Of a stretch of DNA of 64,000 nt, positions 47,801 to 60,300 are shown in pieces. The notes beneath the pieces were generated by a model. It did no database searches. It was not told the DNA's origin and saw nothing but the letters and a program-made list of their open reading frames with translations. This DNA comes from Zerene cesonia (taxonomy: Eukaryota; Arthropoda; Insecta; Lepidoptera; Pieridae), in assembly GCF_012273895.1 (NCBI RefSeq), contig NC_052128.1, forward strand, positions 6,696,001 through 6,760,000. Direction: 5' to 3'. Every line of letters starts with the position of its first letter. Within the stretch, counting starts at the first letter, position 1. The position numbers and the translations under genes were made by a program.

Positions 47801-49749
47801 ATACCTGCATTTCAGACTACATAACGTTACCGTGACAGTACCTACATCACACAGACCTACCGACTTGAAATATATTATAAAGTAGTTACGTTGTTACACA
47901 AAATGTCACATGTACATCATCATTATTATGGAAAGCTAACTAGAAACACACCGGATTATAAGTCTGTACTGTAAAAGACATCTGAATCCTAAGTGTAATT
48001 ATAATACATTGAGCGTAAATATTGAATACTGACACATATTTGCTTGTAAACGTATTAAATGCGCCTCTGATTTCACTGACAGTAGTAGGCGATTACTAAT
48101 TTATTTACAAGTCGCTAAGCGTCACGCGATGTCGTCAGCGGAGCGGCGCGCAGCATGCAAATGCAGAAAACCTTTACACCCATGTGTCAATGAAATCTCT
48201 CCATTGCAATGTTTACATATGGACACAACAACGTCATGCATACTATAGGACGTCAAGCTGTTTTAACCTGGTTCTAAATGTGTAATCGCTTTGATTTACA
48301 ACATATAGAATAATAACTTAAAACTATTAAATATGCATTAGCTACGACATCGTAAATAAATGACGTAAAAGTTTCAATATAATGCGAAATTAATTTAATC
48401 AGACATTATTGTAGCACTAAGCAAACGAAATGTAGCGTATTTAAAAACCCAAATACAAATGTAAAAACGTCTACCGCTCATTTTTTTGTTGGATTTTTTT
48501 AACAATTATGAATATCTTGCATTAAAGCACATCGTTTGTTTCCGTCAAATAAATAAAAAAACAAATAAAATTATCATTCATAGCGCTTGTTTAATTGTTG
48601 TTAATTTACCAGCTGATAAATGAAATAAAATGATCTATTCCAGTTGGGTCGAGCGCATGAGCAGATAATCCAGCCGCTGGAGAAGTTCCGCAAGGAGCAC
48701 ATCGGCGCTGTCAAGGTGAGCATTCCGAGCTTCCATACTACGTCTTTATAAAAAAGACTGAGTGTTGAAAGCGTCGGTGTTGACGCGACCATACCTCAGA
48801 CCAATGATATGTAAACCAAATATTAAATAGGTCATTATCAGACAATATTTGGGCAAAAAGTTGACTAGAAGAGTAATTTAGTAAAACGTAGATAGTAGAT
48901 AAACATTTTGACCATCACGATCACTAATTGTTGACTCCATTTCTTGTATACCCTCTCTCAATTTCAGTCGACTCTATTTAAAGAGTTAGATGAGTAATTT
49001 TACTTAAAGTTGGCATTGTGCATTAGCATAATGGAATAATCTTATTGAATTATAACTCTTTAGTGACATAATATATTTCTGCTATCCGGCCCCGAGGTCA
49101 GAGTAGTAACTATGACAACAACTCGCTTGAAACACGCCAATTATCGAGTGAGCGAGAAAAATAAACTTGTCAACTCAGTTTGAAGGTTTTCAATAAAATA
49201 TTTTTATATGTGTGCAGTCACAAATTATGTACGCATCTTGTTCTATATTGAGAATAAAAATAAAAAGTGACGATGGTTTCAGGAGGGAAAGAAGAAATTC
49301 GACAAGAAGACTGCCAAATTTTGCCAGAGTCAGGAGCGGACCTTATCGCTGTCCACCAAAAAACAAGAGAATGTTTTCCAAGAGGTAATTGTATATAATT
49401 TTTAAATAAGTGATCATAGTTACATTAGTTACAAATTGTTACAAAAAGTTTAGCGCTATCGATCCCCATAAATAAAGCTAAGGCAAGAGATAGGGGAGTC
49501 TACCAAGGATTGGCTAACCGTGGTCATTTACAGGCGGACGCGGCGATGGAGATGGCGGAGCGCGACTTCTGCCAGGCGTCGCTCGAGTACGTGTTCCAGC
49601 TGCAGGCCGTGCAGGAGCGCGAGAAGTTCGAGCTTGTGGAGACGCTGCTCGGCTTCGTGTTCGGCTGGTGGACCTTCCATCACACCGCGCACGACGTGCA
49701 CCACGACGCCGAGCCGCTTGTGCGCGATCTGCAGCTGCGCATCCAGCGT
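38853..49749 (+). CDS. Graf: Graf, BAR-domain exons 1-5, allele B
   Basis: Exons: 38853-39012, 41531-41688, 48644-48715, 49283-49384 and 49534-49749, all GT-AG, giving 236 codons. Exons 1-2 match allele A apart from a synonymous change. Exon 3 reads LGRAHEQIIQPLEKFRKEHI, then GAVK, matching the conserved PLEKFRKEQIGAAK of GRAF. Exon 4 has EGKKKFDKKTAKFCQSQER, then LSLSTKKQENVFQE. Exon 5 has ASLEYVFQLQAVQEREKFEL, then VETLLGFV, the last BAR helix. Exon 5 ends in phase 0 with gtgagt, 17 bases before the 1000-N gap. Intron 2 is about 7 kb and continuous, which shows that no AIFM1 gene lies inside it. PH, RhoGAP and SH3 exons are not on this contig; the last two are on the inverted contig 50767-61669. 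Confidence 0.95.
41341..42063. mobile_element. Helitron-like elements, allele B copies
   Basis: Two elements, 41341-41484 and 41890-42063, flank Graf exon 2 and correspond to 17300-17449 and 17860-18033. Both end CTAG before T. Confidence 0.45.
42128..42459 (-). mobile_element. SINE-like retroposon (allele B of copy 2)
   Basis: Same insertion as 18091-18424, with poly(T) at the left end. It therefore predates the split of the two alleles, unlike copy 3. Confidence 0.75.
42476..42655 (+). mobile_element. LINE reverse-transcriptase C-terminal fragment (allele B)
   Basis: Allelic to 18440-18620, with the same CVDCPELLSRIQIEVPR segment and A-rich end. Confidence 0.6.
44745..44885. mobile_element. 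LINE/RTE-type 3' fragment (allele B)
   Basis: Allelic to 21095-21240. Confidence 0.5.
46059..46139 (+). promoter_or_regulatory. Candidate alternative promoter and first exon in Graf intron 2 (allele B)
   Basis: Same TATATAAG (46059), initiator TCAGT (A at 46086) and GTGAGT donor (46134-46139) as in allele A, with identical spacing. If used, its leader exon would splice toward Graf exon 3 at 48644. Confidence 0.35.
46238..47565. repeat. Segment repeated at 62670-64000 (allelic)
   Basis: Nearly identical to the contig that starts at 62670. In allele B it is continuous with Graf intron 2. It contains a GC-rich stretch (about 46975-47050) with a GATA-type ttatcag and a Helitron-like end gaccgctag plus T near 46710. 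No exon was found. Confidence 0.88.
47566..48643. other. End of Graf intron 2
   Basis: AT-rich intronic DNA with no further exon or transposon recognised before the cag acceptor at 48641-48643. Confidence 0.5.
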
Positions 49750-49766
49750 GTGAGTGCGCACCCATG

Positions 49767-50766
49767 NNNNNNNNNNNNNNNNNNNNNNNNNNNNNNNNNN
49801 NNNNNNNNNNNNNNNNNNNNNNNNNNNNNNNNNNNNNNNNNNNNNNNNNNNNNNNNNNNNNNNNNNNNNNNNNNNNNNNNNNNNNNNNNNNNNNNNNNNN
49901 NNNNNNNNNNNNNNNNNNNNNNNNNNNNNNNNNNNNNNNNNNNNNNNNNNNNNNNNNNNNNNNNNNNNNNNNNNNNNNNNNNNNNNNNNNNNNNNNNNNN
50001 NNNNNNNNNNNNNNNNNNNNNNNNNNNNNNNNNNNNNNNNNNNNNNNNNNNNNNNNNNNNNNNNNNNNNNNNNNNNNNNNNNNNNNNNNNNNNNNNNNNN
50101 NNNNNNNNNNNNNNNNNNNNNNNNNNNNNNNNNNNNNNNNNNNNNNNNNNNNNNNNNNNNNNNNNNNNNNNNNNNNNNNNNNNNNNNNNNNNNNNNNNNN
50201 NNNNNNNNNNNNNNNNNNNNNNNNNNNNNNNNNNNNNNNNNNNNNNNNNNNNNNNNNNNNNNNNNNNNNNNNNNNNNNNNNNNNNNNNNNNNNNNNNNNN
50301 NNNNNNNNNNNNNNNNNNNNNNNNNNNNNNNNNNNNNNNNNNNNNNNNNNNNNNNNNNNNNNNNNNNNNNNNNNNNNNNNNNNNNNNNNNNNNNNNNNNN
50401 NNNNNNNNNNNNNNNNNNNNNNNNNNNNNNNNNNNNNNNNNNNNNNNNNNNNNNNNNNNNNNNNNNNNNNNNNNNNNNNNNNNNNNNNNNNNNNNNNNNN
50501 NNNNNNNNNNNNNNNNNNNNNNNNNNNNNNNNNNNNNNNNNNNNNNNNNNNNNNNNNNNNNNNNNNNNNNNNNNNNNNNNNNNNNNNNNNNNNNNNNNNN
50601 NNNNNNNNNNNNNNNNNNNNNNNNNNNNNNNNNNNNNNNNNNNNNNNNNNNNNNNNNNNNNNNNNNNNNNNNNNNNNNNNNNNNNNNNNNNNNNNNNNNN
50701 NNNNNNNNNNNNNNNNNNNNNNNNNNNNNNNNNNNNNNNNNNNNNNNNNNNNNNNNNNNNNNNNNN
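49767..50766. other. Assembly gap, 1000 N, within Graf
   Basis: Separates the BAR exons (+) from the RhoGAP/SH3 contig (-). The PH domain and the first part of the RhoGAP domain, including the arginine-finger region, should lie in the missing DNA. Confidence 0.95.
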
Positions 50767-50999
50767 CCCCCCCCCTCCAACATATATCATATAAACAATA
50801 TGATATGGAATATGGTATTTTTTCTATTGTATGTGTAATGTGACGATTTCTATGATTAGACTATGAGAGACTACTGTGAACCAAAAGTTACTTGCTTTAG
50901 AAAATTAGTTTTGTCTTACGGCTCTGGGATCTTGGACTATAACTAAGACACAAAGGCCGAGGTGCGGTAAAGAAACAACAAAATAAATGAAGAATACAC

Positions 51000-51005
51000 T
51001 TTATT
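51000..51005 (-). terminator. Graf: Graf poly(A) signal
   Basis: AATAAA on the minus strand, about 305 nt after the Graf stop codon at 51311-51313. A T-rich stretch follows in the transcribed direction. Confidence 0.55.
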
Positions 51006-51310
51006 TATATATTACGATATATCTTATATACAATCCTCAGTCGGAACTTTCACAAAGTATATTTGGTACAAAAGTCACAACATAATAAAGTATAAATAGT
51101 TAAAATAACAAATCTTATTTACAATGTACAAAATATACAAACAGTAGAAAAATATCAACAAGTAGGCCTACGATATGATATTTGGTGTGGGAATGTCGGG
51201 CGGCGTCTCTCGGGCTCGGGGCGCGGGCGGGGCGCCGAGGCGCGGACAGGGCGCGGGCGGGGCGCAGGCAGGGCGCGGGGCGCGGGCGGGCGCGCTCGGG
51301 CGGGCGGCGC

Positions 51311-54300
51311 TCACGGCAGCGGCTCTACGTAGTTCTCGGGCACGAGGCCGCTCTTGCCGTTGAGCGAGCCGCGCAGCCAGCCCGGCTCGCCCGACGGGCA
51401 CACGTTGGTGATGATCTGGTTGGGCTCGAAGGACAGCTCGCCCTCGCTCTCGCCAAGGCAGGCGTACAGAGTGCGCACGCGCGTCGCGGCGGCCCCCAGC
51501 GGGCCCGCGAGCCCCGCGCCGTTGGCCCGCAGCGGCCCGCGCGGCGGCGGCGACGCGCTGTGGCTCGACACCGACTCGGAGCTGCTGCTGCACAGCGCCG
51601 CGCTCACTCCTGAGAGAGAACGTTTATGAAAATATATGTTTAATAATGAGCCTACTTGAACTGCGAAAAAAATTAAATTATAAGGAACTATCTGTTCGCC
51701 CCGGTTTCAACCGTGGTATATATATAGCCTATGTCGCTCAGTGCAATTGCAGCTTTCTAACGGTGAGAGAATTTTCGGAATCGAGCCATTCACATGCGAT
51801 GCCGTGACCAAGGGAAATAGCGATTAATTTTTATGTATAATACTAGCTGACCCGGCATACGTTGTTCTGCCTTACAGTTATAATTTAGGGGTATTAAAAA
51901 TTGATATTGACCGAAGCTCAGACGTATCCAATATACACACATAATTTCATAAGAATTAGTCCAGCTGTTTCGGAGGAGCTTGGTTACTAAAATTGCGACA
52001 CAGAAATTTTATATATAAGATATAGATGAATGAAATGATTCGAAGACGATGAATGCGTATAGCGCGGTGCGAGCGTTACCTCTGTGCGCCAACAGCGAGC
52101 CCGGCGCGGGAGCGAAGTGCTGCAGCAGCTGGTGGTGGTGCGGCGCGTAGGCAGCGGGGGCGGCGCCCACCACGCCCACGCCCACGCCCGCGCCTGCGCC
52201 GCAGGACACTAGCCCACCTCTCTCCAGCGCGCTCTGAAATCAACAAATTATAATTAGAAAATAAATCAATGTGTGCCGAACTACCGATTTTTTTTACGAC
52301 TGTTTTAAATTCTTAAAGTCAATCAAATTTAAGTTTATACGATGTATCTTGAACGTTTCATCGCATGAAACGACCAACTTGCCACGCTCTATGACATTTA
52401 TTTATTTCAAAGATTAGCTAGAATTCACAGAAGATTTTATGTACGATAAGCGTTTATAGTTAAATATCTTTGTAATATGTTTGCTCGTTGTAACAAATAC
52501 ACAAGGCATACATTTACATAAGCAAATAAGTTTGCAACAGTAATGAATGACACTTACGATATCATTTCTGGCAGTGGCAGGTAGCGCCGAGGGGGATGTT
52601 CTGTAACAAAATAATATAATACTAAATAATGGAGCTAGCGAGACTTCATTCGGTAGATCCTTAAGGTTAGTATAAAATTATATTTGATATATAAAATATG
52701 TAAAAACGTCAATCTCTGCTAATATTAAAGAGCTGAAAAGTTTATTTAAACGAGCATATCTCGGGAATATTCTTCCAAATCGATATTGATTATTGTATGT
52801 AATAACAGTGAAGCATCAATGAAAGATGTTGCAAAATTAAATAAGGTCCTGATGAGGAGTTTAGACTGGTATTGTACAAATTGCGTGAAACCAAAAATAC
52901 CAACCCCGCAATAACAAATCCAGATAGGCAGATAATCATTTTGTCACAGAGCACGTCACAACAACACAACACAGAAACTCAGACTGGGCCGAAGACGTCC
53001 GCACGGCAAAAGGTTCGGGTTGAACTGAGAGATAGCCTGTGCGCGCGGTATATATGTGCGGCGAGCGCGCGCGAGCACGTGCGTGCGGCACCTGCGCCCC
53101 GCCCCGCCCCGCGCGCCCCGCGCACCCTCGCACCCCGCCCGCCCCGCGCTCGCATGGCTTCGCGCGCACATGGCGAATATCTTATCGTGATTGTTTTGTT
53201 GGAAGAGGTGAGGTTCATCAGCCTATCGGCAGGTGGTCGCGCACTTCTTGAACGATATTTAATTCATCGCCTTATTATAAATCTATGTTATTTTTACACG
53301 CTTTTTATTAGCTTCACCTGTATGTTTGTATGTTTGTTTGTTTGTTTGTTTGTATGTTTGTTTGTAACCGACTTCTTTGGGCGCGATTTTGACCCACTTT
53401 AAACGGCCAGATTTCGTTCAAACTTTGTAGATTTATTGAGGACCGATGACAATACACTAATTTGATAAAATTATTCCATTTTTCAATTTGCAAAATATGA
53501 TTTTTGTTAATTTATATAATTTTCATCTATAGTCGATAAGGTAAGAAAATTAATTAAAATTTTCGTCGTTCGAGTCGTGCAATAGTTTAAAATTAAAAAA
53601 ACAAGCTATTATAAATAATCCAAACTAAAAAATTTAAAATAAATAATATTCAAAAATAATGAACAAAATATTCTAAATTCATGAACATTGTTTGAAATGC
53701 TTTACAATGCATTGTGCATACCTACTTAAAGTTAAGAGCTGAGCAGAAAAACTATTAAAAAAAATGCAGTATTTTGTATCTTGCACACACAGTAGAACTA
53801 TGATCGAAATGTAGCGCATGTTTACCATTTTCAAAAAGAACACTGAGAATAACTCAGTGTCTATAAAATAGTAAATTCGATCGATCATAATTAATATTAT
53901 ATTACACGCATATTCTTAAACTGTATTAATTAATGGAGCTTAATGGAGCTGCTGGGTCGTCTGATGATAAGCGCTATCAGCGCCCATGAACATTTGGAGA
54001 TGCGTAAGCTCGATTGCAGACATTACGCCTCTACAAATGGATTACCGACTGCAAATTGGAGAGGGATGAAGAAATGATTGACGAGAGGAACAAAGGAAAG
54101 GACTGGGAAGGGTGAGGAAAAGGATATGGGCCTCCGGCTCCACTCACCATACGAAACACAGCAGTATGCTATTTCACGCCGGTTTTCTGTGGGGTGTGGT
54201 ACTTCCTCGGTTCGAGCTGCCCTAATTCGTGCCGAAGCGTGCTCGACTCCCACATACAAACGTTAATGGTTCAACGAATTTCTTAAAAAATTACTGGTCA

Positions 54301-57300
54301 TTAACTTCTTACGTTTTGTATAAGATAGTAACGATTGCACAAAGACCATTATCAGCGGTACTTAAGGTTCGTGGGGTGGCTTTTTTCAGGTCGCGTGATG
54401 CGCAACATCTGCCGCGTGGAGATGCGGCGGCAGCTGCGCCGGGAGGAATGCGCACCTGCCCGCACCGCTCGCGCTCTGTCGGCCATGTCTTAGCGTGCGG
54501 CCTGCGGGCTGATGTACATTGCGGCGCGGATGCGGATGGAAGAGTCTTCGCGTTAAGTGAATGGAGCAATGAACCGCAATCATAACAAGTCCTGACATGA
54601 CGAGACGAGAGCTTTAAGATCAACATAGTATACATTATGTACTCTGATAAACAAAAATACGTGATGACTTTCTTTTATTTAATATCGAAATATTCTAGTT
54701 TTTAAACATTTCGCAATCTCGCAGCATACCGTAATGAGAGTCATCCGTTGAGTTCCTGTTATCTATTTAGAGAGTGCTTCGGCGAAGGGCAGGTGTGTCG
54801 TGCTTAAGTCTTCTCCCTTAACGATTACAACCCCTTACAAACTTTTTGATACTTTAAGATTCAGTTTAATTTTATAAGCCCGAAAACATAAAGTAAGAAA
54901 ATATTCGATTCATTAATAATTTCGAACTTTTAACGACTTCAGAAGTTAGAAGATTTAAGTTATCAGAACTATCACGTTCATGACCTCAAAGGTTGGGTCT
55001 ATTATTATAGATACTTCATCTCCAGCTACCTGATACGAGTCTTTTATTGTAAATTTAAAAAATTCGAAATTTACAAATACGAACCCTTAAGGTTTGAAGC
55101 AATGATTTCTTTTGCGAGGGGCGATTGTTCAATCCACGCTTGGATATCATCTTTCAATATAAAATTGTGTCTCATCATTAAAATGAAAATGTTATTATGT
55201 TTTTGTTGTTTAAAACTCGATCTATTACAAGATATATTTGAAATGGTTTTTTAAAACGAAAAATCAGCCCTTCGTCATTTATTGAGCGATGAATAAATAA
55301 TTCCTAAATTAATCGGGTATTGAAATTACATCGTGAGAGTGTGAGCGAAATAAACTTTAAAATTAAATTGCGTTTAATCAAGTTCAATAGAATGAATAAA
55401 AAAAGGAAAACATTCGGATGATTTCTAGTTAATATGAGCGGCGATCGGCGCGTGACGATCGGCAAATAAGTGTGTCAGTGTGACGCGGCGCCGAGTGGTC
55501 GCGGGCCGCGCGTCTTACGGTTTTAGAGGTAACACCGGTTCGTTACGTAACGGGGACGCAATCTCATCATTTCCACTACGGATCTACAAATGTTATGTTA
55601 GTATAATTTATGCAGCACGCCAATGTGTTCTTTGTATAATTTACATGTACACAAGAAACTGAACAATCCGTTGAATATCGTATCATCGATCTTACAAGTT
55701 TTCATATACTTCTAAGCCATCGCATCTCACTGATGCATAATTATGACAGCAAGCATAATAAAAAATCACATCTGTGCACATCTTGGCGAATGTTTTCTAT
55801 GCTATTTTCACAGGAGATTAAGGTAATTGATTAATGTTGTATCATAAAAACAAAACAAAACAAAGTCGCTTTCTCTGTTCCTATATCTCTATGTATGCTT
55901 AAATCTTTAAAACTACGCTACGGATTTCGATGGGGTTTTTTTTAATAGAGAGAGTGATTCAAAAGGAAGGTTTATATGTTTCTTAACATCTTTTACACTA
56001 CTCCGAATTTAATGCGTGCGAAACCACGGGCAAAAGCTAGTTAGTTATAAAAAAAACTTCATTATTCTGAAAAACAATTACTAGAAACTTTATGACACCT
56101 TATGTAAAGAAGATGACATATAAGCAATAGGCCCCAAGATAAATCGATTTCAATAGGCAAATGCAGTGAACACAATATGTTGAATCAACAGCCAGGTGTA
56201 CCGCGGGGGCCGCCAACTCGATATGATAATATACGAGCACACCTGTTACTAATCAAAATATTTAATTGCTCGTGCAATTAAAAGGTTTCCAAACTACTGT
56301 ATGGCCCTTGAGACTGGCATGTTTTTCAACTACCGTAATAGGTAAAAGGAAAAATAACAAAAGAATGTTATTATTTTTTGTTTAAATCTGTCAGCTGGCG
56401 CGCGCCGGGTCTCAGGTACCTACCATACAAGTTCGAGTAAAGATTTCCCTATCTCTCAACCTTTCGAAAAGGACAGATGTTCTGGGTTCATTGGAACGGA
56501 ATAAAGTGTTTATACACGTTTCTTTGTAGAATCCTTAGCCATGTCCCATTCGTCTTCTAGATAAAGCAATGGAGTCTTTGCAAAGCAATTTTTTGTATAC
56601 ACTATATCCCTATAATAAATGAATATATTTCGTTGCAGTTCAATCAATTAGTAGAGATGAATTGTTCGTAGATATTATATGATGCATCATGTATTGAATA
56701 GATATAATATGAAATCCGTTTTGTTCTATTTTTAATTTATGGGTTTTTGGTTTTATGTTTATAAGTTTTAGCTTAGGCACCTCCTAAAAATCATCTTGAG
56801 GTCTAACATACCTTTTATATAACTATTTTTTAAATAACTAGCTGACCCGGCGAATTGCTTACCGCCAGTTTTTTTTTATATAAAGCACTAAGACGTCTTT
56901 CATTCACTCGTCTTAATAAGTATAATATGTATTTTTTTAATTTGCTTTTATACAAACTTTGTCGTAACAATAAAAAACTTAAAATATAATGGAATAATTC
57001 AATTTGGTGTAGTCTATAGTAGTTAACTACAGGTTACAGTAAACTAGACGACAAACAAAGCTCAAATCGACCAAAGCCAACCTATTTGAATTCGCACATT
57101 TATAATATAATGTCACACTATTTCAAACACCAGCCCATTGAATTGAAATAGTTTTGAATGCATTTCGGAACGGGATGCGCGCATAAAAAGCAGTGAACAA
57201 TTACGCAGCTTCGCGCCACCTGGCTCCGCGCCCCCCGCGCACCCCCTCCACCCCCCCGCGCGCCCCGCACACCCCCGCGCACCGAGCACCGAGCACCTGC

Positions 57301-60300
57301 GATCCATTATCCTGACAACGATGAACGAACGAGTACTTAATGCACCGTGCAAGGCTTCCTGAAACCAGTTCAGCCTTTCACTTAAATGGGCTAAGGACAC
57401 GTAAAGATCGAAGGGTTTTATTAGTTTGCACATCCTTTTTGTTGAACGGTTTCCTGTTCTTTATATTTTGCTACGACTGCAATACATATTGAATCTTTTT
57501 TTGGTCTATCTTGTTAGTGCACATGTGAAGGATCAACGGTTTACCTAGATTCAATTTACAATATTGTTCTACTTTCTATATTCTTGTACAATTTACGAGA
57601 TACAGCCTGGTGGCGAACGGACGGGCGGACGGACGGACGGACAGATAGACGGAGGAGCGGAGAGCGAAGTCTTTGTATGAGTCCTATAGTCCTCGGGCAC
57701 GGAAACTTATAAACGTATCTTTGCGATGAAAATAATAAAGAACAAGACTTTTCCCGTACAAACAACTACTGAAATGAACTTAACTGAAGAAGAGCGTGGC
57801 TTGTCAGCTATTTTAAGTGCTATTCATCAAAATTTGTTCGGCATTTCAGTATATAAAAAAAGTGTCTCACAACTTTAACGGTGGTTTGATTTGAACTTTA
57901 TGATATTTACTGACAATATAGTTATATCAAACACGCCTTCTAAAATACATAGGAACTGAAACGTGCCCATAATATAATTGTGCAGACTGGACCTTTTTAC
58001 GTACGAAACTTTACTATATTAGGCGGCTCATATTTTTTCTGAGATTATTGTAATATTTTCGTGATAATTTTTACTTACCTGGGGTACCATTCATCTTATT
58101 AATTTAAGAAAAGACGGTCTTTTACAAACAATAATACAAAATGTGAATACTACAATAACATAAATGTGAATGTGAAATGTGAATAGGGCTAAAATTCCAT
58201 ATTTAAACTTAATTGAGATATTATAATATAACCCTTACTTTAATTTTAAATACGTTGGATATTGCGTAATGAGAAAGTCATTTACAGTCGAAGGTATCTC
58301 CTTAACCATTTTATTAAAGGCGCACGCGGGTGATTTCTCTGCCACATAATGTATGGTCATTAATTGTGTTTGCGGAAAAAAAAATTACAGAAACACTTCG
58401 TCTTCGTCCGTATTGAATATAAGTTAAACCAACTTTTCGCTCCCAGCTCAGCACTCATTTCCCATAGCTGGCTGGATTCGGCTATTGATTATGGTAACAC
58501 TATAACCAATAAACTTGTATCCAGCATAGAAAAAAAGGAATTGACGATTGTCACAAAGCGAAAACTCGAGTGTAGGTCATCTACTAATGAGTAAAGTTTA
58601 TGATGTAGCCAAGTAGATTTATTCCATTGTTTCTGGATTCGATTGCAAGGAAGTATAACTAAGTGACAATAATTTTGTGTTAACTTTAAGTTTTCTCATT
58701 TTTTGTTACTTAGCACACTTTTATACGAACATAACTTTTATTTATAATACTACTTATTAATCTTTGCGAGCGCGTATTGACACGATCAACACAGACCACA
58801 ATGACTTTTTAAAAGAAACTAAGTAATATAAACAGCAGCAGAAAAATCAAATTGAAGGAAGCCCCCTTTTACCAGATTCGAATGTAAAGGTTAATAATAA
58901 TCCATTCTTCGACATACATTTTTACACAACAAAACCACTGTGATGAGAAGATAAAAGTAATCTATTTGTGACAATAACGATAAAGAAGTTTAATTTTATC
59001 GCAAAATGTACGGAAAGATTATTTTTGTCAGAAAACTTTACATCGTCAGAATTCAAATCAAATGCAATTGCTTGCAAAATGCTTTCTTCGTGAAATAAAA
59101 TGGCTAATTTTTAAAGTTTACAATTATCACAGTAACAAATTTAAATGGATAAAAGGAAAACTGATTTTAATATAAAATATAAGAAATTTGCCCCCATTTA
59201 CTGCGCCACTCGATCTCCAATAATTTGTTATATACTCACTGCATCATGTGCGGGTGCTGGTGCTGCTGGTGCGGCGCGTGCTGCAAGTGCGGCGCGTGCG
59301 GCTGGTGCGGCTGGTGCGGCGGGGGCGGCTGCGGCGGGTGCGGCTGGAACAGCTCGTGGCAGTGGTCGATGAGCGCCTCGACGAGCACGTTGTAGAACTT
59401 GAGCTCGAGGATGGAGGCCACGGTCTCGCGCTCGGCGCGCAGCAGCGTGGGCCCGAAGCACACCGACAGGTTGCACGCGCTCATCAGGTTCGCCGAGCTC
59501 TTCGCCGCCACGCTGCGCACAACGCACCGTCACCTCACCGTCACCTCACCGCCTCTACACCTTCGCTCCACGCTTCGCCACGAAATAGGCCAGCTCGCAA
59601 CGGGGAAGAACCACATCCCCACAGAAGACCGGCGTGAAATAGCACACTGCTGTGTTTCATTCGGTGAGTGGAAGCCGGAGGCCCGTATCCTATTCCTTAC
59701 GAAGGGTCCAATCCATTCCTTTCGTCAATCCTTTCTTAATCCCTTTCCAATTTGAACTCGAAAATCCATCTACAGAGGCGTAGGTCTACAATCGACTTTA
59801 CGCCTCTCCAAATGTTCACGGGCGGTGGTAGCGCGCACCATCAGGCGACCCACCAGCTCCATTGCAGACGATGACATAAAAACGAAATATTTTATAATTT
59901 TATTTCTGCACCAGACATATTTTACTTTTCCAACCAACAAAATTCATATTTTAAATCTGTAAATAGGGGCGATATCGAGCATTATATATAGAGTGGAGCG
60001 CGGGATACTGACTTGCAGAGATGCGTGAGCACGATGCGCAGCATCTCGTAGTTGTCGGGCGGCAGCGCGTGCACGAGCGCGTGCAGCGCGCACACGCGCT
60101 CGCCGCGCCGCTCCAGCTCTGCGCCGCACACAGCGTACATTAGTTACTTTATACTTTCATTTGAGTTTATTGAAAGAGAGGCTTTCGACAAAATACATAA
60201 TTTTTTCAAAGGCAAAACATCAAAATTAAGAACTTACGTATATAATCTACAGAAAAGCGCAGTTTTTCAATATTTTAAATAAAAATAAAATATTAAACTC

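Noticed and set aside
52872..53402. 176-codon plus-strand frame over the internal promoter and GC island
   Set aside because: It is antisense to Graf, runs through GC-box repeats and a GTTT microsatellite, and has no domain.
57113..57433. 106-codon frame on the minus strand in a Graf intron
   Set aside because: It runs through a C-rich low-complexity block, has no recognised domain and no good donor; chance is the simplest explanation.
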